A stretch of DNA of 64,000 nt, taken from contig JADJYT010000004.1 in NCBI GenBank assembly GCA_016719635.1, positions 186,001 through 250,000 on the forward strand, in the 5' to 3' direction. Below, piece by piece: positions 52,387 to 62,383 of this stretch (positions are counted from its first letter, which is position 1; each line of letters starts with the position of its first letter). The notes below the pieces were generated by a model. It was not told the origin of the DNA and made no database searches. It saw only the letters and a list, made by a program, of their open reading frames with translations. A program made the translations under genes and the position numbers. The stretch is from Sphingobacteriales bacterium. Lineage in GTDB: Bacteria; Bacteroidota; Bacteroidia; Chitinophagales; JADIYW01.

Positions 52387-53697
52387 ATGAAAAAACTATT
52401 TTTAAATATAAACGCCCTACTCATAGCGATGTTCATTTTTGCGAATTTGCAGGCGCAGAATGCAAATTCCGTAAAGGCGTTTGATGATTTATGGGAAAAG
52501 ACAGCACACGGAAACGGTAAAACCGGAAATGTTACAAAGGATTTGAATGCACTGGAGAGAGAAAAAATAAAATCAATTGATGTTAAAGAGAAGAACCTGA
52601 ATCCCAATGCAAAAAAAATTGACACCAGTAATCTGGAAATCTTTTCCACTAAACCGATTGTCAAAGGGGCTACCTACAAAAGCAAAACCACGGATAAGCC
52701 AAATGAAGAAGCGGAGACAACTAAGACGGCCATTCCTGTTCCCCCGATAAATGCAATAAAAGATACGGTTAAAATAAAAGAAGTAGTAAAACCAAAAATT
52801 GTAATACAACCGAATCCTGATTTGAAAATAAAAGAAGAAGTTAAAACCAAAATGGACGTTAAACCGCAGCCAAAGATCGATGATTTTTCCACCCATCCTA
52901 TTGTCAAAGGGAAAAAATCAACGGAAGCAATTGAGAATGCAGTTACAGAAAGACCTAATAAGGTTAAAATGGATACGGCTAAAAATGTTAGGGAATTTAC
53001 ATTTGAATCGTCTCCTGTAATTAATAAAAATGCCAGTTATAACCGACGGGATGAACCGATGCCTAAGTCAAAGGCACAGATAGAGGATGAAATCCCGGTT
53101 AACAGGAAGCCCAATAACACCAACATAGGCAAAGACGATGCTTTCATTAAAGAAACCTACGCGCAATACAACAAGGAGGCCGATTCTTTGCATCTGGCAA
53201 ATAAGAGAAAACTGGACAGCATCATGAAATCGCTTAATATAAAAGTGCCGGTGGTGATTAACCCGGGGGATTACATTGATATTTATGTCAATGGAGGCGG
53301 TACCCTGGTGACGAATGATTCAAAAATATATGACCGCATTTCCATTTTGCATACCGGTGTGGTACAGCGCGAATATAAAACCAAAAATGAAGGGGTTCAA
53401 CGTATGGAAAAGAAAATTTCACGCGATGAGTTGACCAAACTTGCCCAGTATATTGTAGATATGGATTTCTTCGATTTCAAGGAAGAATATGATTGTGCCG
53501 ACAATGATGCTGCCTGCAGCGACCGAATGAAAAAGTCACCACAGCCTGTTCCTATGGACATATCCGTGACGGTAGGGCAACGAAAGAATAAGGTGGATGT
53601 ATCTCTGTTTACTCCGAAATCCGAAAAGAACTGGGTGAATTATCCGGCTAATCTGGAGAAGATAATGAATGCGGTATATGCCATCGTGGAAAAATAA
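52387..53697 (+). CDS. Secreted protein with Lys-rich low-complexity region, function unknown
   Basis: 436 aa from the ATG at 52387 (MKKLFLNINALLIAM); the frame begins at 52351, but the longer start would precede the signal peptide, which ends near FANLQAQ. Residues about 70-270 are low-complexity, rich in Lys, Pro, Asn and Thr, and contain a motif repeated two to three times (FSTKPIVKG, FSTHPIVKG, FESSPVINKN). The C-terminal 130 or so residues look folded: YIDIYVNGGGTLVTND, VVQREYKTK, LAQYIVDMDFFDFKEEYDC. This end resembles DUF6438-like domains, but the match is weak. Probably periplasmic or surface-exposed; it may be co-transcribed with pcm. Confidence 0.75.
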   Translation: MKKLFLNINALLIAMFIFANLQAQNANSVKAFDDLWEKTAHGNGKTGNVTKDLNALEREKIKSIDVKEKNLNPNAKKIDTSNLEIFSTKPIVKGATYKSKTTDKPNEEAETTKTAIPVPPINAIKDTVKIKEVVKPKIVIQPNPDLKIKEEVKTKMDVKPQPKIDDFSTHPIVKGKKSTEAIENAVTERPNKVKMDTAKNVREFTFESSPVINKNASYNRRDEPMPKSKAQIEDEIPVNRKPNNTNIGKDDAFIKETYAQYNKEADSLHLANKRKLDSIMKSLNIKVPVVINPGDYIDIYVNGGGTLVTNDSKIYDRISILHTGVVQREYKTKNEGVQRMEKKISRDELTKLAQYIVDMDFFDFKEEYDCADNDAACSDRMKKSPQPVPMDISVTVGQRKNKVDVSLFTPKSEKNWVNYPANLEKIMNAVYAIVEK

Positions 53698-53754
53698 CAA
53701 CGTACAAGTTTTCGGTTATTTTGATTTTAGTAACTTTATTTTAAATCCAAAGCC

Positions 53755-54579
53755 ATGAAACCGATTGCATACATCTTTATGCTTTTTGCCATTTTAATTG
53801 GCAGCTGTAATCCGACAGATTCGCCCGTGGTTAACCAGAAAATCAGGTCTTTGACAATTACCACTTTCGGAGACACGGTATCGTATGAATTCAGTTATAC
53901 AGATGACCGGCTTACTGCTGTCAATAAACAGGGTGATCCATATGCCAGATTATCCTACTACACGAATGAGGTGAATGTCGAAATGGTCAAGCCATCTTAC
54001 AGCGATACATTCCGCATTTATCTTTCACCTGCCAATTTTATTGATTCGATTAAACAGCAGGGGATACTGCAACGGAAATATTTCAGGAATATCGCAGGAC
54101 AGCTGGATTCTTGCCGGTATACGGAGTCGGGGGTTTCCCTGTTTTATGATAATGTGGTTTATTCTGGAAATCAGATTTTGAATTTTCGCCAATCCCGGCC
54201 TTACACTTGTGGCTTTTATAATACCTGTATACAGATTGGTTCAGATACCGCTGCATATACTTCACTGACGCCGCAGCCCAATCTTCCTGAGCAGTTCTTT
54301 ACATTTCCTTTGTCCGAAGGGCTAAGTTTTAAGGATTTAAACCCGATGTTCCTGGTGCAGCAGAGCGGAATATTCCCGTATCTCTCTCATCGGAATCTGG
54401 TGGGTAGCTGGAATACTTTTTATTCCATACTGGTTACACAGACAACACCGCCTAAATTTCATTTCCGCTATACGTATTCATTTGACACACAAAACAGGGT
54501 GATTGCCATGTATACCTACAATACTTTGCAGTCGGATACCGTTCCGTTCAAAACATATTCGATAGGCTATTTTGACTGA
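53755..54579 (+). CDS. Putative lipoprotein, function unknown
   Basis: 274 aa with a signal peptide and lipobox LIGSC (Cys18). The mature part has alternating beta-strand segments (IRSLTITTFGDTVSYEFSYTDDRLTAVN, YTYSFDTQNRVIAMYTYN), reminiscent of the repeated YD/DUF4595-like lipoproteins of Bacteroidota, where a short strand, a turn and a read-back strand recur. No catalytic motif is visible. It lies between the secreted-protein gene and the convergent glnS, 15 bp from its end. Confidence 0.75.
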   Translation: MKPIAYIFMLFAILIGSCNPTDSPVVNQKIRSLTITTFGDTVSYEFSYTDDRLTAVNKQGDPYARLSYYTNEVNVEMVKPSYSDTFRIYLSPANFIDSIKQQGILQRKYFRNIAGQLDSCRYTESGVSLFYDNVVYSGNQILNFRQSRPYTCGFYNTCIQIGSDTAAYTSLTPQPNLPEQFFTFPLSEGLSFKDLNPMFLVQQSGIFPYLSHRNLVGSWNTFYSILVTQTTPPKFHFRYTYSFDTQNRVIAMYTYNTLQSDTVPFKTYSIGYFD

Positions 54580-54594
54580 TAAAGAAATGGAAAA

Positions 54595-56256
54595 CTATTT
54601 CTTTGTCCAGCTGTCCTTCAGGCCAACCGTCTTATTGAAAATAATTTTATCCGCAGTAGAATCTTTATCGGGATAAAAATAGCCTTTACGTAAAAACTGG
54701 AAATGATTATCGGTAGTTGCCTCTTTTATCGCTGGTTCTGCATATGCGGCAGAAATGGTATGTAAGCTGTTTTCATTGATATAGTCCTTGAAGTCGCCCT
54801 CTTCCGCATTCGGATTTTCTACCTTGAACAACCGGTCGTATTCGCGTATTTCCACCTGAATGGCATCTCTTGAATTTACCCAATGTAAGGTCCCCTGTGC
54901 CTTAACACCCGAAGTGTCATTGCCGCTCTTGCTGCCCGGAAGATAATCACAATGAATGGCTGTTATGGTTCCGCTTTTGTCTTTTTCGACGGAAGTACAT
55001 AATACTATGAATGCGCCTTTTAAACGGACATGCTGCCCGACAGCCATCCTGAAAAATTTCTTCGGAGGATTTTCCATAAAGTCTTCCCGTTCAATATAGA
55101 TTTCTTTCCCGATTTTTACGGTGCGGAAACCGGTTGATTCATCTTCCGGATTATTTTCTATTTCTAATGGAATGTCCTCCTCATTAAAGTTATCTATCAC
55201 TACTAACACCGGATCAAACACCACCATTCTGCGTAACGATATCTTGTTGAGTTCTTCTCGTACACAAAATTCCAGCAGGGAAATATCGTTCACCTTTTCA
55301 CGCTTGGCAATGCCGGCTCTGTCGCAAAACTCACGGATAGCGCCCGGAGTGAAGCCGCGCCTGCGCATCCCTGAAATGGTAGGCATTCTCGGGTCGTCCC
55401 AGCCGGACACATGCTGTTCGTTGACGAGTTGCAACAGCTTGCGTTTGCTCATTACCGTATAGTTTACGTTCAGTCGGGCGAACTCATATTGTTTGGAAGG
55501 GTAGATGCCTAATTTCTCGATACACCAGTCGTACAATTCACGATGCGGCACAAACTCCAGCGTGCAGATGGAATGTGTGATCTTTTCGATGGAGTCGCTT
55601 TGTCCGTGTGCAAAATCGTACATGGGATAGATACACCACTTATCGCCGGTGCGATGATGATGTGCAAACTTAATGCGGTATAAGAGAGGGTCACGCATCA
55701 GCATATTCGGAGATGTCATGTCAATTTTTGCACGCAGTGTTTTAGAGCCTTCTGCAAATTCGCCGACTTTCATGCGGGCAAATAAGTCAAGGTTTTCCTC
55801 TGTGCTTCTGTCCCTGAAAGGGCTGTTTTTTCCGGGATCTGTCGGTGTGCCTTTTTTTGTGGCAATTTCATCAGCAGATAGATCACAAACATATGCATCA
55901 CCCTGACGGATGAGCTGTAATGCAAATTCATATAATTGATCGAAATAGTCGCTGGCGTAAAAAACATTCGCCCATTCAAAACCCAGCCACTTCACATCTT
56001 CCATGATGTTCTCTACATATTCGGTATCTTCTGTAACCGGGTTGGTGTCGTCAAACCGGAGATTTGTATTTCCGCCAAATTTTTTAGCCACACCAAAATT
56101 CAGACAAATCGAAGAGGCGTGTCCCATATGCAGGTAACCGTTGGGTTCCGGTGGAAAACGGGTTAGGATGGAATCGTATTTCCCTTCCTTTAAATCGTTG
56201 TCGATGATTTCTTCAATAAAATTAAGTGACTTATTTTCTCCGGTTGGTATTTCCAT
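54595..56256 (-). CDS. glnS: Glutamine--tRNA ligase
   Basis: 553 aa from the ATG at 56256 (MEIPTGENKSLNFIEEII), the start that fits the family N-terminus. In-frame ATGs at 56289 and 56310 would add 11 or 18 residues, and the last would overlap gltX. It is a class I synthetase with TRFPPEPNGYLHMGHASSICLNFG (HMGH at about 43-46), RFDDTNP, and a KMSKS-like VMSKRKL. The C-terminal beta-barrel anticodon domain includes KDYINENSLHTISAAYAEP. Presence of GlnRS means tRNA-Gln is charged directly. It is close behind gltX and probably co-transcribed. Confidence 0.95.
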   Translation of the reverse strand: MEIPTGENKSLNFIEEIIDNDLKEGKYDSILTRFPPEPNGYLHMGHASSICLNFGVAKKFGGNTNLRFDDTNPVTEDTEYVENIMEDVKWLGFEWANVFYASDYFDQLYEFALQLIRQGDAYVCDLSADEIATKKGTPTDPGKNSPFRDRSTEENLDLFARMKVGEFAEGSKTLRAKIDMTSPNMLMRDPLLYRIKFAHHHRTGDKWCIYPMYDFAHGQSDSIEKITHSICTLEFVPHRELYDWCIEKLGIYPSKQYEFARLNVNYTVMSKRKLLQLVNEQHVSGWDDPRMPTISGMRRRGFTPGAIREFCDRAGIAKREKVNDISLLEFCVREELNKISLRRMVVFDPVLVVIDNFNEEDIPLEIENNPEDESTGFRTVKIGKEIYIEREDFMENPPKKFFRMAVGQHVRLKGAFIVLCTSVEKDKSGTITAIHCDYLPGSKSGNDTSGVKAQGTLHWVNSRDAIQVEIREYDRLFKVENPNAEEGDFKDYINENSLHTISAAYAEPAIKEATTDNHFQFLRKGYFYPDKDSTADKIIFNKTVGLKDSWTKK

Positions 56257-56291
56257 TTTTTCTGTTTTTGAACTCGCTATACAATCCATCT

Positions 56292-57812
56292 TTATAACTG
56301 GCTGAAACAATTTTCCACTCTCCTGATAGTTTCACGCCTGCCAAGTAAACAAATCAGGTCGGGTATGCCCGGCCCGGACAATTCCCCGACAAGGCTAACA
56401 CGCAGAAATTTCATTAAGTCCCCCGTTTTTATATGATTGGCGTCTGCAAATTCTTTCAGGGGGATATCTATATTTTCCCTTTTAAATTCCGTGATGGCAT
56501 CCAATGCATCTGAAAATGTATCGGTATGAAACGTCTCTTTAATCGTGGTTAATTTGGATAATACTGCTGTATCGTATTGTGCAGGAGCTGAAAATAAATA
56601 AGGGAAATTATTGGCATCATTCAAAAAGACAAAGCGGTCTTTGACCAAACCAATCGCTTTTGACAGGTAGTCTGTATCGATGCCGGTAAACTTATCCGGG
56701 GCATTTTTTTTCAGCCAATCAGCAATCTCATCATCGGTTAATTTTTTGATGTATTCTGCATTGAACCACTTGGCTTTCTCAAAATCGAATTTGGCGCCGG
56801 CCTTATGCAGTTTTTCAAGACCGAACAATTCTATCATTTCATCCAGCGAAAAGATTTCCTGTTCAGTACCCGGGTTCCACCCCAGAAAGGCCAGCATATT
56901 GACGAATGCCTGCGGCAAGAATCCACGTTCTTTAAAACCTTCGCTGACCTCACCCGTTTCAGGATTGGTCCAGTTCAACGGGAAAATCGGGATTCCAAGG
57001 CGGTCTCCGTCGCGTTTGGATAATTTGCCATTGCCATCCGGTTTTAAAATCAATGGCAGGTGTGCAAATTCCGGCATGGTACTTTCCCACCCTAAAAAAC
57101 GATACAATAATACGTGTATAGGCGTGGAAGGCAGCCATTCTTCACCCCGAATCACATGGGTGATTTTCATTAGGTGGTCATCCACCACATTCGCCAGATG
57201 GTAAGTGGGCATGCCGTCACTTTTAAACATCACCTTGTCATCCAGCTGGGAAGAGTGGAATACCACTGACCCTCTGATGATATCATGGATATGTATGGAT
57301 TCTTCTTCCGGCACTTTAATCCGCACCACATACGGATCGCCGTTTTCCAGCCGTTGCTTTACTTCTTCCTGTGACAGGGATAAACTGTTTTTCATACCCA
57401 TACGGGTAGCGATGTTATACGAAAAGTTAGGATTTCCTTTTGTCTTCTGCTGCTCGCGTTCTGCTTCCAGTTCCACTGCAGTATCAAAGGCGATGTAGGC
57501 ATTGCCTTTTTCCAGTAACAGGTCTGCGAATTGTTTGTACAAATGTTTGCGGTCACTTTGCCGGTAAGGGCCGTAGTTACCTCCTTCGTTAATGCCTTCA
57601 TCCAGCTTAATACCCGCCCAGGCTAAGGTTTCCATGATATATTTTTCCGCACCCGGAACTAAGCGGTTCTGGTCGGTATCTTCAATGCGTAAAATAAAAT
57701 CACCACTCTTGTTTTTGGCAAATAGATAATTGTACAAAGCTGTGCGGACGCCGCCTAAATGCAGCGGACCGGTAGGGCTTGGTGCAAAACGAACTCTTAT
57801 TTTACTACTCAT
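56292..57812 (-). CDS. gltX: Glutamate--tRNA ligase
   Basis: 506-aa class I synthetase. The HIGH-type motif is in RVRFAPSPTGPLHLGGVRTALYNYLFAK (residues 6-33) and the KMSKS-type motif is KLSKRDGDRLG near residue 264. LRIEDTDQNRLVPGAE and VIRGEEWLPSTPIHVLLY are conserved. The C-terminal anticodon-binding domain ends with GLLGRRET-like ICLLGRRETIRRVENC. With a GlnRS gene following directly, the enzyme is expected to be discriminating for tRNA-Glu. Confidence 0.96.
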   Translation of the reverse strand: MSSKIRVRFAPSPTGPLHLGGVRTALYNYLFAKNKSGDFILRIEDTDQNRLVPGAEKYIMETLAWAGIKLDEGINEGGNYGPYRQSDRKHLYKQFADLLLEKGNAYIAFDTAVELEAEREQQKTKGNPNFSYNIATRMGMKNSLSLSQEEVKQRLENGDPYVVRIKVPEEESIHIHDIIRGSVVFHSSQLDDKVMFKSDGMPTYHLANVVDDHLMKITHVIRGEEWLPSTPIHVLLYRFLGWESTMPEFAHLPLILKPDGNGKLSKRDGDRLGIPIFPLNWTNPETGEVSEGFKERGFLPQAFVNMLAFLGWNPGTEQEIFSLDEMIELFGLEKLHKAGAKFDFEKAKWFNAEYIKKLTDDEIADWLKKNAPDKFTGIDTDYLSKAIGLVKDRFVFLNDANNFPYLFSAPAQYDTAVLSKLTTIKETFHTDTFSDALDAITEFKRENIDIPLKEFADANHIKTGDLMKFLRVSLVGELSGPGIPDLICLLGRRETIRRVENCFSQL

Positions 57813-57926
57813 TTTTTTCAGTTTAATGCTCCTTACGGCAAATTTCGAGGGGACTGTAAAGTTACTAAGATAATGATGAAAATAAAATCCGATAGTTTAA
57901 TATAAAATGATGTTTTGCTGCCTGCA

Positions 57927-59150
57927 TTACTTATCCGGATAGCCCAGTATGAGGTATTCTTTCGAAACAGGGGGCTTGTAAAAGACATTCCCGAAGAGTA
58001 TAAGCCAGCGTGTTTTCAGGCTATGGTTATGTTTCAGCTCAAACCAAATCTGGGCGAAACCGCTGAACGTGACGCGAAAAGGGTTCATCAATATGCTGGG
58101 GTTGCCGCTTAACCCTGTATTCGGAGGGGTAGGTTGCGGTTGCTCAAAAGTGCCGAAAATTCTATCCCATAACAAGTAAATGCCGCCGCCTAAATTGACG
58201 GTCTCTTTACCTACCTCAGAAGTATGATGCACATAATGATAGATTCCGCTGCCCGTTAGGTCTGAGAAGAAACGGACAAATCTATTGTGATAGGCGGTAT
58301 GGTAATGTGTGGAAAGATGATTGAAGATTTCAAAATGATAATAAAAAATCAAGATTAAGGTGGTTTCCAGAATCAGGGAGCCTTCATAAAATAATTTGGT
58401 GAATAACACATTAAACAGCAACCCGGGAATGATTAATATGAAATCAAAATTAAATGCTAAAGGTATACCAACGGGATGCAGTATCTCAGGCATGTGATGC
58501 GGGCGGTGAACGGTTAGCCAGAGCAGCCTAGATTGATGGGTGAGCCAATGGATGAAGTAACCTCCGAGTGAGCTGACTGTTAAACCCAGAAATATGGTAA
58601 GAAGCGCAACAGGATATGGCAATTCCACCAGAGTGGGAATGTTGTTGTATATGAAATATTGAAAGCGGTCTGCCATATTTTCCATGACCATTACCCCGTT
58701 ATGGAACCCATTGCCGCTCAGCCAGTAAATAAGTCCTATGATCCGGAATAATAAAACGGTTGCTGCGACAACCAACACTACAGAGAAAATATATACCAGA
58801 AAGTCGCGCTGGAATTTTTGCCGGTCGAACATTCTCATTGAAATAAAGTAGGATGAAATGATAAGGTAGACACGAAAAATATAGCAGCTCAGAACCCCTG
58901 CTATCCACATATAAGGAAATAGCTGTTTTACAATTGCAGGGGCCTCATAGGATATTTGTCCTTGTAGTAGACGGATAAAATCGCTGATACCTATCTTCAG
59001 TCCGGGATTGCCAATCTTGAGGAATAACTCCATGAAGGTATAGCCAAATGCAATCACGACGACGAGCAGATAAAAATGGGCGGATGGCCTTGAAATATTC
59101 CAGTCAACTTCCCACCAATGGCGTAAGCGTTTCTTTATGGAAGTAATCAT
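57927..59150 (-). CDS. Fatty-acid hydroxylase/sterol desaturase family membrane protein
   Basis: 407 aa with several membrane helices. The di-iron His boxes are complete: HWLTH (201-205), HRPHH (215-219), the HLSTHYHTAYHNRF stretch (278-291) and HYVHH (305-309). The family hydroxylates or desaturates lipids, carotenoids or sphingoid bases using oxygen. Unlike the decayed hydroxylase at 39407, this gene is intact and belongs to a different branch, with a long N-terminal membrane region. Substrate unknown; a lipid modification is the likely role. Confidence 0.87.
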   Translation of the reverse strand: MITSIKKRLRHWWEVDWNISRPSAHFYLLVVVIAFGYTFMELFLKIGNPGLKIGISDFIRLLQGQISYEAPAIVKQLFPYMWIAGVLSCYIFRVYLIISSYFISMRMFDRQKFQRDFLVYIFSVVLVVAATVLLFRIIGLIYWLSGNGFHNGVMVMENMADRFQYFIYNNIPTLVELPYPVALLTIFLGLTVSSLGGYFIHWLTHQSRLLWLTVHRPHHMPEILHPVGIPLAFNFDFILIIPGLLFNVLFTKLFYEGSLILETTLILIFYYHFEIFNHLSTHYHTAYHNRFVRFFSDLTGSGIYHYVHHTSEVGKETVNLGGGIYLLWDRIFGTFEQPQPTPPNTGLSGNPSILMNPFRVTFSGFAQIWFELKHNHSLKTRWLILFGNVFYKPPVSKEYLILGYPDK

Positions 59151-59261
59151 GGGATAGAATTATTGACAGAGAACAATCTCTAATTTATGAAAATTTTTTT
59201 TACTTAACCGCAGTGATAGCAATAAATGACCAATACTTTAGTAATTTTAAGGGTTCAAATG

Positions 59262-59864
59262 TATTTTGTACGAACTCCATATATTATTCAAAAGCTATTC
59301 AGCGGTATTATCTGGAATTTTTCGGATGTAACCAATAAGGTGTATCTGACATTTGATGATGGGCCACATCCTGAAATAACACCCTGGATATTGGCTCTGC
59401 TGAAGAATTATCAGGCAAAAGCAACGTTTTTTTGTTTAGGGAAAAATGCGGAGAAATATCCCGGACTGATTACGCAGATCCTGAACGAAGGACACGGCAT
59501 AGGCAATCATACCCATACACATCTGAACGGATGGAGGACAACGAATGAGGATTATCTGCAGGATATAGAAAATGCAAACCGGACAGTAAAGAGCAGCCTG
59601 TTTCGTCCGCCATACGGCAGGATAACATTGGCTCAGCTCACACAGCTTTCATCCAGCTATAAAGTGATTAACTGGTCGTTGATGCCGGGTGATTTTGACG
59701 AAAGCATTACATCTGTTCAGTGCCTGCATAATTTACAAAAAGCACAAGGCGGCGATATCATTGTACTGCACGAGAATGATAAGAGCAGAGTTCATTTGGA
59801 GTACAGTCTTCCGTTGTTTTTAGAAAGTAACAACAGATTCATTTTTGATAAAATTAACTTCTAA
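59262..59864 (+). CDS. Polysaccharide deacetylase family protein (NodB homology domain)
   Basis: 200 aa from the ATG at 59262 (MYFVRTPYIIQKLF), the usual start in this family; the frame is open to 59226. Metal and catalytic motifs: TFDDGP (31-36), HTHTH at 84-88 within GNHTHTHLNGW, RPPYGR (116-121), the Trp-containing segment INWSLMPGDFD and the final VLHEN. All CE4 esterase motifs are therefore present. It removes N- or O-acetyl groups from a polysaccharide, possibly peptidoglycan or an exopolysaccharide. There is no signal peptide, but the short form is frequent in Bacteroidota. TatD follows after 6 bp, so one operon. Confidence 0.9.
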   Translation, partial: YFVRTPYIIQKLFSGIIWNFSDVTNKVYLTFDDGPHPEITPWILALLKNYQAKATFFCLGKNAEKYPGLITQILNEGHGIGNHTHTHLNGWRTTNEDYLQDIENANRTVKSSLFRPPYGRITLAQLTQLSSSYKVINWSLMPGDFDESITSVQCLHNLQKAQGGDIIVLHENDKSRVHLEYSLPLFLESNNRFIFDKINF

Positions 59865-59870
59865 CTTACT

Positions 59871-60641
59871 ATGACACTCATCGATACACATACCCATCTT
59901 TATGAAGAACAGTTTGATGCAGACCGTTCGGAGATGATACAACGGGCTATGGATAACGGGGTGTCAAAAATGATTATTCCCAATGTGGATTCAACGACCA
60001 TTGATGGCATGATGGCATTAGTCAGACAGTTTCCAAATGCTGTTTTTCCGATGATGGGACTGCATCCATGCTACGTAAAGCCGGATAGCTATCGGCAGGA
60101 AATGGAGATTATCCGCAATCATCTGTTCAGCAACCAAACTTTTGTGGCAGTAGGTGAAATCGGCATTGATTTATATTGGGATAAGACTACACTTGACATA
60201 CAAAAAGAGGCTTTTGAACTTCAGTGTGACTGGGCGCTGGAAAAAAACCTGCCGGTTGCGATTCATTCCAGAGATTCCACTTATGTGTTACTGGATATTT
60301 TAAAGAAAAGAAGGGCCAATCCTCAGGGTGTATTTCATTGTTTTACCGGCAGTCCGGAGGAAGCCGCTGAAATTCTGAAACTCGGTTTTTATCTTGGTAT
60401 CGGTGGGGTGGTAACCTATAAAAATACACAACTGAGAGAAACGTTAAAACAGCTTCCACCTGAAAGGATAGTTTTGGAAACCGATGCACCCTACCTTCCG
60501 CCCGTACCCCACAGAGGGAAGCGCAACGAAAGTGCCTACACCAAAATAGTGGCGGAAACATTGTGTTCCGTGTACGAGATCGGATTGGATGAAATAGCCG
60601 CTATTACATCCAAAAATGCCGCTGATTTGTTTGGCATATGA
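59871..60641 (+). CDS. TatD family deoxyribonuclease/metal-dependent hydrolase
   Basis: 256-aa TIM-barrel hydrolase. The metal ligands of the family are visible: DTHTH (His7, His9), GEIGID with Glu96, IHSRD with His132, HCFTGS with His156, and ETDAPYLPP with Asp205. RGKRNESAY and the C-terminal TSKNAADLFGI are also conserved. TatD/YcfH enzymes are magnesium-dependent DNases active in DNA repair and fragmentation. The length is normal. It is downstream of and close to the deacetylase gene. Confidence 0.95.
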   Translation: MTLIDTHTHLYEEQFDADRSEMIQRAMDNGVSKMIIPNVDSTTIDGMMALVRQFPNAVFPMMGLHPCYVKPDSYRQEMEIIRNHLFSNQTFVAVGEIGIDLYWDKTTLDIQKEAFELQCDWALEKNLPVAIHSRDSTYVLLDILKKRRANPQGVFHCFTGSPEEAAEILKLGFYLGIGGVVTYKNTQLRETLKQLPPERIVLETDAPYLPPVPHRGKRNESAYTKIVAETLCSVYEIGLDEIAAITSKNAADLFGI

Positions 60642-60677
60642 TTTGAATGCAGTAACTTAGATTTCTAAATAAAATCT

Positions 60678-61595
60678 ATGAGAAAGGTATTCCTGTTTTT
60701 AATTGTTGCCGGCTTTTTGATTTCGTGTACGAAAACAGAAGATACCGGTCCGAAGCTCATATTTATATTCAAATTTGATTCTACCCAGACCCGATTAAAT
60801 AACTTCGGTAATCCTGTCACGACGTTGCCTGCAGGCCACGCGGCGCAGTCGCCCGTTTTTCATAGTATGAGCGCACATTACATAGAACTGGCACCTGATA
60901 GTTTATCACCAATAGGAACGGGTACAATTCTGTATAAAGCGAATGAGGTTAACACCGGCGGGGCGTTGGCCATCGATTTTTCCAAATCTGTATTTGCCGG
61001 AAATGATGAAGTGTTTTTTTCAGTTCCGATTAAGAATGTAACGCCCGGTTCTTACAAATGGTTGCGGGTTTCATTAGCTTACCAGAATTATGATATCAAG
61101 ATAAAATATGAAAATTCAACTTACCCGGTTGCAAACGGCATGTATACAGGAAGAGTAGCTTCTTTCGTTGGATTTAATACATACATCACTTCCTATAGGG
61201 TGAAGAATCAGACGGTAACGGTGAATGCCAACAAGAAACAGGGATATGGCGCCGTGGAAGTAAATGATTTACCTTTAGGAATTACAAGGCCGCCGGTGGA
61301 ATGGCAGGCTCCTGAAAATGCAACGACGGTTCCTAATCCTATTTTCAATACATCTCCTATTGCTCCGGGTTCCTGCGTGGTGACAGGCAGATTCCTGTCT
61401 CCTTCCGGATTTACCATCACCGGTGCAGAAACAGGCGATGTGGTGATTACGGTTTCGCTTTCTACCAATAAAAGTTTTGAGTGGAAAGACAAAAACGGAG
61501 ATGGATTGTTTCAGCCGCTGAATGCCGCTAATACAGGTGTGGAAGATTCCGTGGTGGATATGGGTATTCGCGGACTGATTCCGTTTGTGGATTAA
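60678..61595 (+). CDS. Putative lipoprotein, conserved in Bacteroidota, function unknown
   Basis: 305 aa. Signal peptide with lipobox FLISC (Cys17). The mature domain is beta-rich: IFIFKFDSTQTRLNNFGN, VFHSMSAHYIELAPDSL, SYKWLRVSLAYQNYDI and CVVTGRFLSPSGFTITG. The end has an EF-like acidic stretch DKNGDGLFQPL that may bind calcium, followed by VVDMGIRGLIPFVD. No catalytic motif is visible. It overlaps by 4 bp, tail to tail, with the next gene. Confidence 0.8.
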   Translation: MRKVFLFLIVAGFLISCTKTEDTGPKLIFIFKFDSTQTRLNNFGNPVTTLPAGHAAQSPVFHSMSAHYIELAPDSLSPIGTGTILYKANEVNTGGALAIDFSKSVFAGNDEVFFSVPIKNVTPGSYKWLRVSLAYQNYDIKIKYENSTYPVANGMYTGRVASFVGFNTYITSYRVKNQTVTVNANKKQGYGAVEVNDLPLGITRPPVEWQAPENATTVPNPIFNTSPIAPGSCVVTGRFLSPSGFTITGAETGDVVITVSLSTNKSFEWKDKNGDGLFQPLNAANTGVEDSVVDMGIRGLIPFVD

Positions 61596-62383
61596 TACAA
61601 ACAGTTTTCCAGATTAACGGCCTTACCTTCTTTCTTGTAGGTTCCGCTGATATTGACGAATGCTCCGAATCCGCAACTGCCGTCATCGGTAGATTGAAGT
61701 ATTTCCAGTTTTTTATTTTTAAAAGTAAATGTGAGCTCACATGGCTTGTCACCCGTATTCAGTGATTCGCTGTGTGTATATACCCCGTCAGCGGAAGGGG
61801 AAGCCGTACCCTGGATCTCGCCAGTATGATAGCCGGGATATCCCTTTGTATAGCTGATGCAGAAACCTATTTTTTTATTAGAGAAAAGCATGACAGTGGC
61901 TTTGCCGCCATAACCATTTTCTCCCTTGGGAATGGCTGCTCCCTTTGCTTCCTCTTTGCTCATGCCAAGGGAATAAGTGCCGGAAATATTGTCCGCATCT
62001 TCGGCTATCCATTCTTTATTGATAAGGCTGAACGATAATTCTTTGCCGCTTGTATTGCTCCAGTCTCCTTTATACAGATTATTCAACATTTTGCCTTTGA
62101 ATGTTCCGGTGATGGTGTCATTGACCTTTTCATTCAGCGTGATGGTATTTCCGCTTCTTGTTCCTTCCAGATCAATCGGTTTAAAACTGCTGGAATAATA
62201 GTAGGAGCCTTTTACCTTAGCGGCTTCTATGGTTAGCTTCATGTGTATCTCGTACTTGTTATTCATCTTTCCTATCAGGATAACGGTTACGGGCTTTTTA
62301 GATGCAGCGTAACTGAAGGATGTAAGTACGATTAGGATTGCCGGAATGATTATTTTCCCGGCATGGTAAATTCTATTCTCCAT
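61592..62383 (-). CDS. Secreted protein of unknown function
   Basis: 263 aa. The N-terminus (IIIPAILIVLTSFSYA/A) is a signal peptide. The mature part contains repeated lipocalin-like strand pairs: VTVILIGKMNNKYEIHMKLTI, KGSYYYSSSFKPIDLEGT, NTITLNEKVNDTITGTFKGKML and LTFTFKNKKLEILQSTDD. Such strand-turn repeats occur in small barrel or beta-sandwich secreted proteins; no named family is recognised. Its start overlaps the end of the TonB-C gene by 11 bp, so the pair is likely translated together. Confidence 0.75.
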   Translation of the reverse strand: MENRIYHAGKIIIPAILIVLTSFSYAASKKPVTVILIGKMNNKYEIHMKLTIEAAKVKGSYYYSSSFKPIDLEGTRSGNTITLNEKVNDTITGTFKGKMLNNLYKGDWSNTSGKELSFSLINKEWIAEDADNISGTYSLGMSKEEAKGAAIPKGENGYGGKATVMLFSNKKIGFCISYTKGYPGYHTGEIQGTASPSADGVYTHSESLNTGDKPCELTFTFKNKKLEILQSTDDGSCGFGAFVNISGTYKKEGKAVNLENCLY

